DNA of 8,635 nt from an uncultured Prevotella sp. (GTDB lineage: Bacteria > Bacteroidota > Bacteroidia > Bacteroidales > Bacteroidaceae), in NCBI GenBank assembly GCA_946999025.1, contig CAMQBP010000075.1, forward strand, positions 1 to 8,635. The letters are read 5' to 3'. The position numbers and the translations under genes were made by a program. A model generated the notes under the pieces. It worked only from the letters and a program-made list of their open reading frames with translations, ran no database searches and was not told the origin of the DNA. How positions within the stretch are numbered: the stretch's first letter is position 1; each line of letters begins with the position of its first letter. Positions 6,175-8,635 of the stretch are shown piece after piece.

Positions 6175-7111
6175 CTTCTTCGTCTGCTAAGGGTTTAATT
6201 TGCTGAATGGGGCCGTCTTCGTTGCCGAGCAGCCAACAGCTGTACCACTCGCAATGCTTCTCAAAGCGGTGGTGCCACAACACATGGGGTGTGGTGAGCA
6301 TGGGGATGCCCTCCATCAGACCGTACTCGGGAAACTCCTTCACGATGATGTCAGCGTAAGGCAGTGCATGGGCATTAGGGGGACACTTGTCGCCGGGCAG
6401 TGGCCGCTCATAGGTGCTGATGAGATCCTCATATTCGATCACCACCTGTCCGTCAATGGTCTGCATGTCGTAGAAGCCGCCGCCGTAGTAGACGGGACGC
6501 TCCTCGTCCTTCAGCGCAGGACAGTTGCGCACGATGCGTGCCCAGTCGCTTGGAAAAACGGTACACGACAACACGCCATAGAGGAAGACCTCGGTGTCGG
6601 TGAGGTTGTAGCTGAGGATATTGCCAAACAGATGCTTCAAGTCGTGGGCATGGCGAATCTCTCGTGCCACACGTGCGATACGGCCGGTGCCAAGGATGGC
6701 ACGCTCCACGTCGGGAATCGCCACGGTGTACTTAGACTTGAAGTTGCCGCGCAGGCAGAACAGCTGTCGGGCTATCGTGCTGAGCAGCTCTCTTTGCTCC
6801 CGGTTATGGATCAGCGGCTGACAGAATTCAGTTATGTCCTCACCGTTCACGGTATAGTCGGCTATCATGATTGTTAACTCCTGTGACCAGGTGTCGAGTT
6901 CGGTCTCCTCGCGCAGCGATGCAACGTCGGGAGAGCTGGGACTGTCGTAGAAACGATTGAAGATCTTGAGACGGTCGGCATTGAACTGCTCACGGTCGAG
7001 AAACTCGGCATACTCAATATGCTTACTTTTCTTATAGAGTGCCTCGGCTATGAGGCCCGCAAAAAAGTGGTCGGCGATGCTCAGGGGGGTGCGCTGAATC
7101 TTGTTGTTCAT
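6167..7111 (-). CDS. Hypothetical protein, 314 residues
   Basis: No family is recognised. It is a soluble protein with no signal peptide or membrane segment. The N-terminal 125 residues are helical (ADHFFAGLIAEALYKKSKHI at 13-32; EQRELLSTIARQLFCLRGNF at 105-124). The middle contains IPDVERAILGTGRIARVARE (132-151), where GTGR is not part of a recognisable nucleotide-binding loop. The C-terminal third is richer in strands and aromatics: VYYGGGFYDMQ (207-217) and HVLWHHRFEKHCEWYSCWLL (276-295), a cluster of His, Cys and Trp. It ends in an acidic tail (ADEEDE). That His/Cys cluster could bind metal, but no standard motif is met. It starts 77 bp after the ATPase-less paralogue gene and overlaps the next gene by 8 bp, so it belongs to the same expression unit. 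Confidence 0.85.
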   Translation of the reverse strand: MNNKIQRTPLSIADHFFAGLIAEALYKKSKHIEYAEFLDREQFNADRLKIFNRFYDSPSSPDVASLREETELDTWSQELTIMIADYTVNGEDITEFCQPLIHNREQRELLSTIARQLFCLRGNFKSKYTVAIPDVERAILGTGRIARVAREIRHAHDLKHLFGNILSYNLTDTEVFLYGVLSCTVFPSDWARIVRNCPALKDEERPVYYGGGFYDMQTIDGQVVIEYEDLISTYERPLPGDKCPPNAHALPYADIIVKEFPEYGLMEGIPMLTTPHVLWHHRFEKHCEWYSCWLLGNEDGPIQQIKPLADEEDE

Positions 7112-7161
7112 ATCTGCTATGTTTTCTGTTGTTTGATTTTTGTTATATAATATAAGGTGGT

Positions 7162-7202
7162 AAAAACTGAAGCCTTGGCTTGCTCCCTTTAGAATGGGAG
7201 CA
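7162..7202 (-). terminator. Hairpins over the stop codon of the 289-residue gene
   Basis: TGCTCCC pairs exactly with GGGAGCA (7181-7187 with 7196-7202) around an 8-base loop that contains the TAA stop codon. Directly after it on the minus strand AAGC/GCTT forms a small second stem (7170-7181), then CAG and five T's. This resembles a weak intrinsic terminator or attenuator. The next gene starts only about 50 bp later without a visible promoter, so partial read-through would be expected. Confidence 0.35.
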
Positions 7203-8058
7203 GCTGGGCCTTGGCTGTTTCTGTGAGGCTGAACATGGCTGAAGGCTTGGAGTAAGGCGATGGTACCACCTCGATATATCCGCGCTGCACTAATGCGTTC
7301 TCGCCGGAGGTGAAGGAGAGGATGGCCTCTGTGTCCTCGCTGTGGCTGCCTAACACGTCATGAAACTTCACGGTCGATACCTCTGTGCAGTGGTAATTCA
7401 TGGCCAAGTGACAGAAGTAGTTGAGCAGCACGAAGTCTCTGTCGCTGAGCTGTTCCTTCAGTCGGAGCATTTCCTTGATATAGCCGGTATACGAGCCTGT
7501 GGTCTTATACAACTTCAGTAGCAACTCCACGATGGTGTCTCTGCGTTCCTTCGTCGTCATGCCGTCTGCGCTGCGTGCAAAGATCAGCTCGATGGCGGTG
7601 AAAAGGCGGTGGATGTCCATGTCGCCCTGTTCCGCATGGGGCGTAAGACGGTTGTTCTTCAACTGCTCGATCACACAGTAGGGAATGCGGTAACCGCTGC
7701 GGCGCACCATACGCTCATAGTGTGGGAGGATCAGTCGACGCTCTACCAACACATCGAAGTCTGGCAGGTACTTCATAAGTGTGATAAGCGGCATGTCGAG
7801 CCAATGTTGTACGTCGCGCAGCATGATGACGGGACGGTCGGAGAGGTTGGTCATGACCGAGAGGAGGATAGCCTGAATGGGCGAAAGACCGGTGTGCTGC
7901 TCCACATAGCTGATGTAGGGTGCGGCCTCTTTGTAAAACTGGTCGTTCAGCTCCGAGTCTTCGCTCATGAGTACGATCTGCTCCATGGCGGTGAGAAGGT
8001 TCATTGCGCTTGTTTCGTTCATAGGGTTCTGGTTCTCGAAAAGTGTGTTGTCTGCCAT
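7189..8058 (-). CDS. ATPase-less paralogue of the AAA+ N-terminal domain
   Basis: A 289-residue protein that aligns with residues about 31-295 of the 577-residue AAA+ protein and stops where the ATPase domain would begin. Matching landmarks: MNLLTAMEQIV (19-29) with MNLLQLMEIV; LSPIQAILLS (58-67) with ISPSQAVFYS; FDVLVERRLI (101-110) with IDVIEEKRYI; IEQLKNNRLTP (130-140) with LEALRKNRPFSP; and ALVQRGYIEV (255-264) with HLQRAKLIEY, followed by LTETAKAQLL against LTRKATKQLL. It has no Walker motifs, no signal peptide and no membrane segment. The last 90 residues look like a winged-helix-style tail. It probably acts beside the AAA+ protein as partner, adaptor or competitor for the same target (inference). 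It starts 162 bp after the SIS-like gene, in a spacer where I see no clear gene or promoter. Confidence 0.85.
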   Translation of the reverse strand: MADNTLFENQNPMNETSAMNLLTAMEQIVLMSEDSELNDQFYKEAAPYISYVEQHTGLSPIQAILLSVMTNLSDRPVIMLRDVQHWLDMPLITLMKYLPDFDVLVERRLILPHYERMVRRSGYRIPYCVIEQLKNNRLTPHAEQGDMDIHRLFTAIELIFARSADGMTTKERRDTIVELLLKLYKTTGSYTGYIKEMLRLKEQLSDRDFVLLNYFCHLAMNYHCTEVSTVKFHDVLGSHSEDTEAILSFTSGENALVQRGYIEVVPSPYSKPSAMFSLTETAKAQLLPF

Positions 8059-8220
8059 TATTTTTTACGTTTAATATTTGACTATCAGTAAGTTGTGTTC
8101 TATTTGCTGAATTGTTATAGGCGTGAGTTGTCCCTGACTTAGCCTTTTGAGCTATGCGAAATGGGGGTGACAATGTCGGTAGATACGAGCTCTGCCAACC
8201 TGTCGGAAGCCTAAATTAAA

Positions 8221-8635
8221 TTATGCTTGGGTATGGAGGGATAAGGCTCCAAACTCCTTGAAGTCGGTCTTAAACAAGATGCGGTTCTGAGGGTCGCGCT
8301 TGTCGATGCCTCCCTTGCTGGTGGGATTGGCGGGGTTGATGCCCTGTGCCTCGCCGATGCTGTCGAAGAGGCGGATGCCCTGCATGGTGAGTTCGATGGT
8401 GGCTGCCGGACTATCCTTCCTGCTCTCGATGAGGATAACGGGGGTTCCTTCGGGCAGAAGGGCAAGCAGGCGGTCGGCCACGTTACGCTCGCGAGGAGTA
8501 ACAAACAGTACGACGGCGGTGTCGGCTGGGCAGCCCTTCTTTCCTAAGTGGTTGGAAACGAAGAGGAAACGACCGTGGCAGAAGTTGCGGTAGTCGGATA
8601 GCTGCACGCTGGCCATGCCCGACTCGACCATGCGG
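8221..8635 (-). CDS. SIS-domain-like protein, C-terminal part (partial)
   Basis: The frame is open to the right window edge and ends at TAA (8223-8221). About 136-137 residues are visible and the true start probably lies outside. From the first internal Met, the order is DYRNFCHGRFLFVS (13-26), a hydrophobic strand TAVVLFVTP (38-46), a helix VADRLLALLP (51-60), a strand TPVILIES (63-70) and a helix ending GEAQGINPANP (93-103). An RNFxHGR segment, alternating strands and helices, and a terminal GIxP motif fit the second SIS (sugar isomerase) lobe of proteins that bind phosphosugars or related ligands. No catalytic assignment can be made without the N-terminal half. Whether it belongs to the same transcript as the genes after it is unclear, given the 162-bp gap. 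Confidence 0.65.
   Translation of the reverse strand, partial: RMVESGMASVQLSDYRNFCHGRFLFVSNHLGKKGCPADTAVVLFVTPRERNVADRLLALLPEGTPVILIESRKDSPAATIELTMQGIRLFDSIGEAQGINPANPTSKGGIDKRDPQNRILFKTDFKEFGALSLHTQA

Noticed and set aside
7715..8173. 152-codon minus-strand frame overlapping the 289-residue gene
   Set aside because: Its sequence is low-complexity Arg/His/Pro-rich in the part overlapping the paralogue gene, which has clear homology in the other frame.

Overview
The window looks like a piece of a Bacteroidota chromosome, probably Prevotella or Bacteroides-like. Genes are of moderate GC and separated by AT-rich spacers. Clear Shine-Dalgarno boxes are absent. Two spacers carry the TACCTTTGC form of the Bacteroidota -7 promoter box (TAnnTTTG). 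Every gene I can support lies on the minus strand, so transcription runs from the right edge (8635) to the left edge. No tRNA, rRNA, CRISPR array, transposase or integrase is visible.

Layout in transcription order. (1) 8635-8221: 3' part of a protein with a SIS (sugar isomerase)-like C-terminal region, cut by the window edge. (2) 8058-7189: a 289-residue protein that aligns over nearly its whole length with the N-terminal half of the AAA+ protein at the far end of the window. (3) 7111-6167 and 6174-5704: two unrecognised proteins whose genes overlap by 8 bp. (4) 5690-5431 and 5395-5138: two small tandem paralogues sharing a TLHLDED...LCG motif; the first is broken by a one-base frameshift. 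(5) 5086-4523 and 4507-3500: LemA and an M48 (HtpX-like) membrane metalloprotease, 15 bp apart. (6) A 210-bp spacer with a promoter box. (7) 3289-2912: a WG-repeat protein interrupted by an in-frame TGA. (8) 2778-2074: an unrecognised 234-residue protein, preceded by a strong GAAA-loop hairpin. (9) 1982-249: a 577-residue AAA+ ATPase. The left 248 bp are non-coding, apart from possible gene ends at the edge.

How the genes may work together (inference): the AAA+ protein and its ATPase-less paralogue bracket the locus, suggesting a motor and a partner that bind the same target or each other. LemA and the M48 protease form a known membrane-associated pair. The other proteins are unrecognised. 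I cannot tell from sequence whether this is a stress or envelope system, a defence-type locus or something else. Two of eleven genes carry a single inactivating lesion each, which fits a decaying accessory locus, or sequencing errors in a draft assembly. A 35-bp element with TTACA repeats one helical turn apart lies just after both the AAA+ and the M48 stop codons, and is the most conspicuous non-coding signal.
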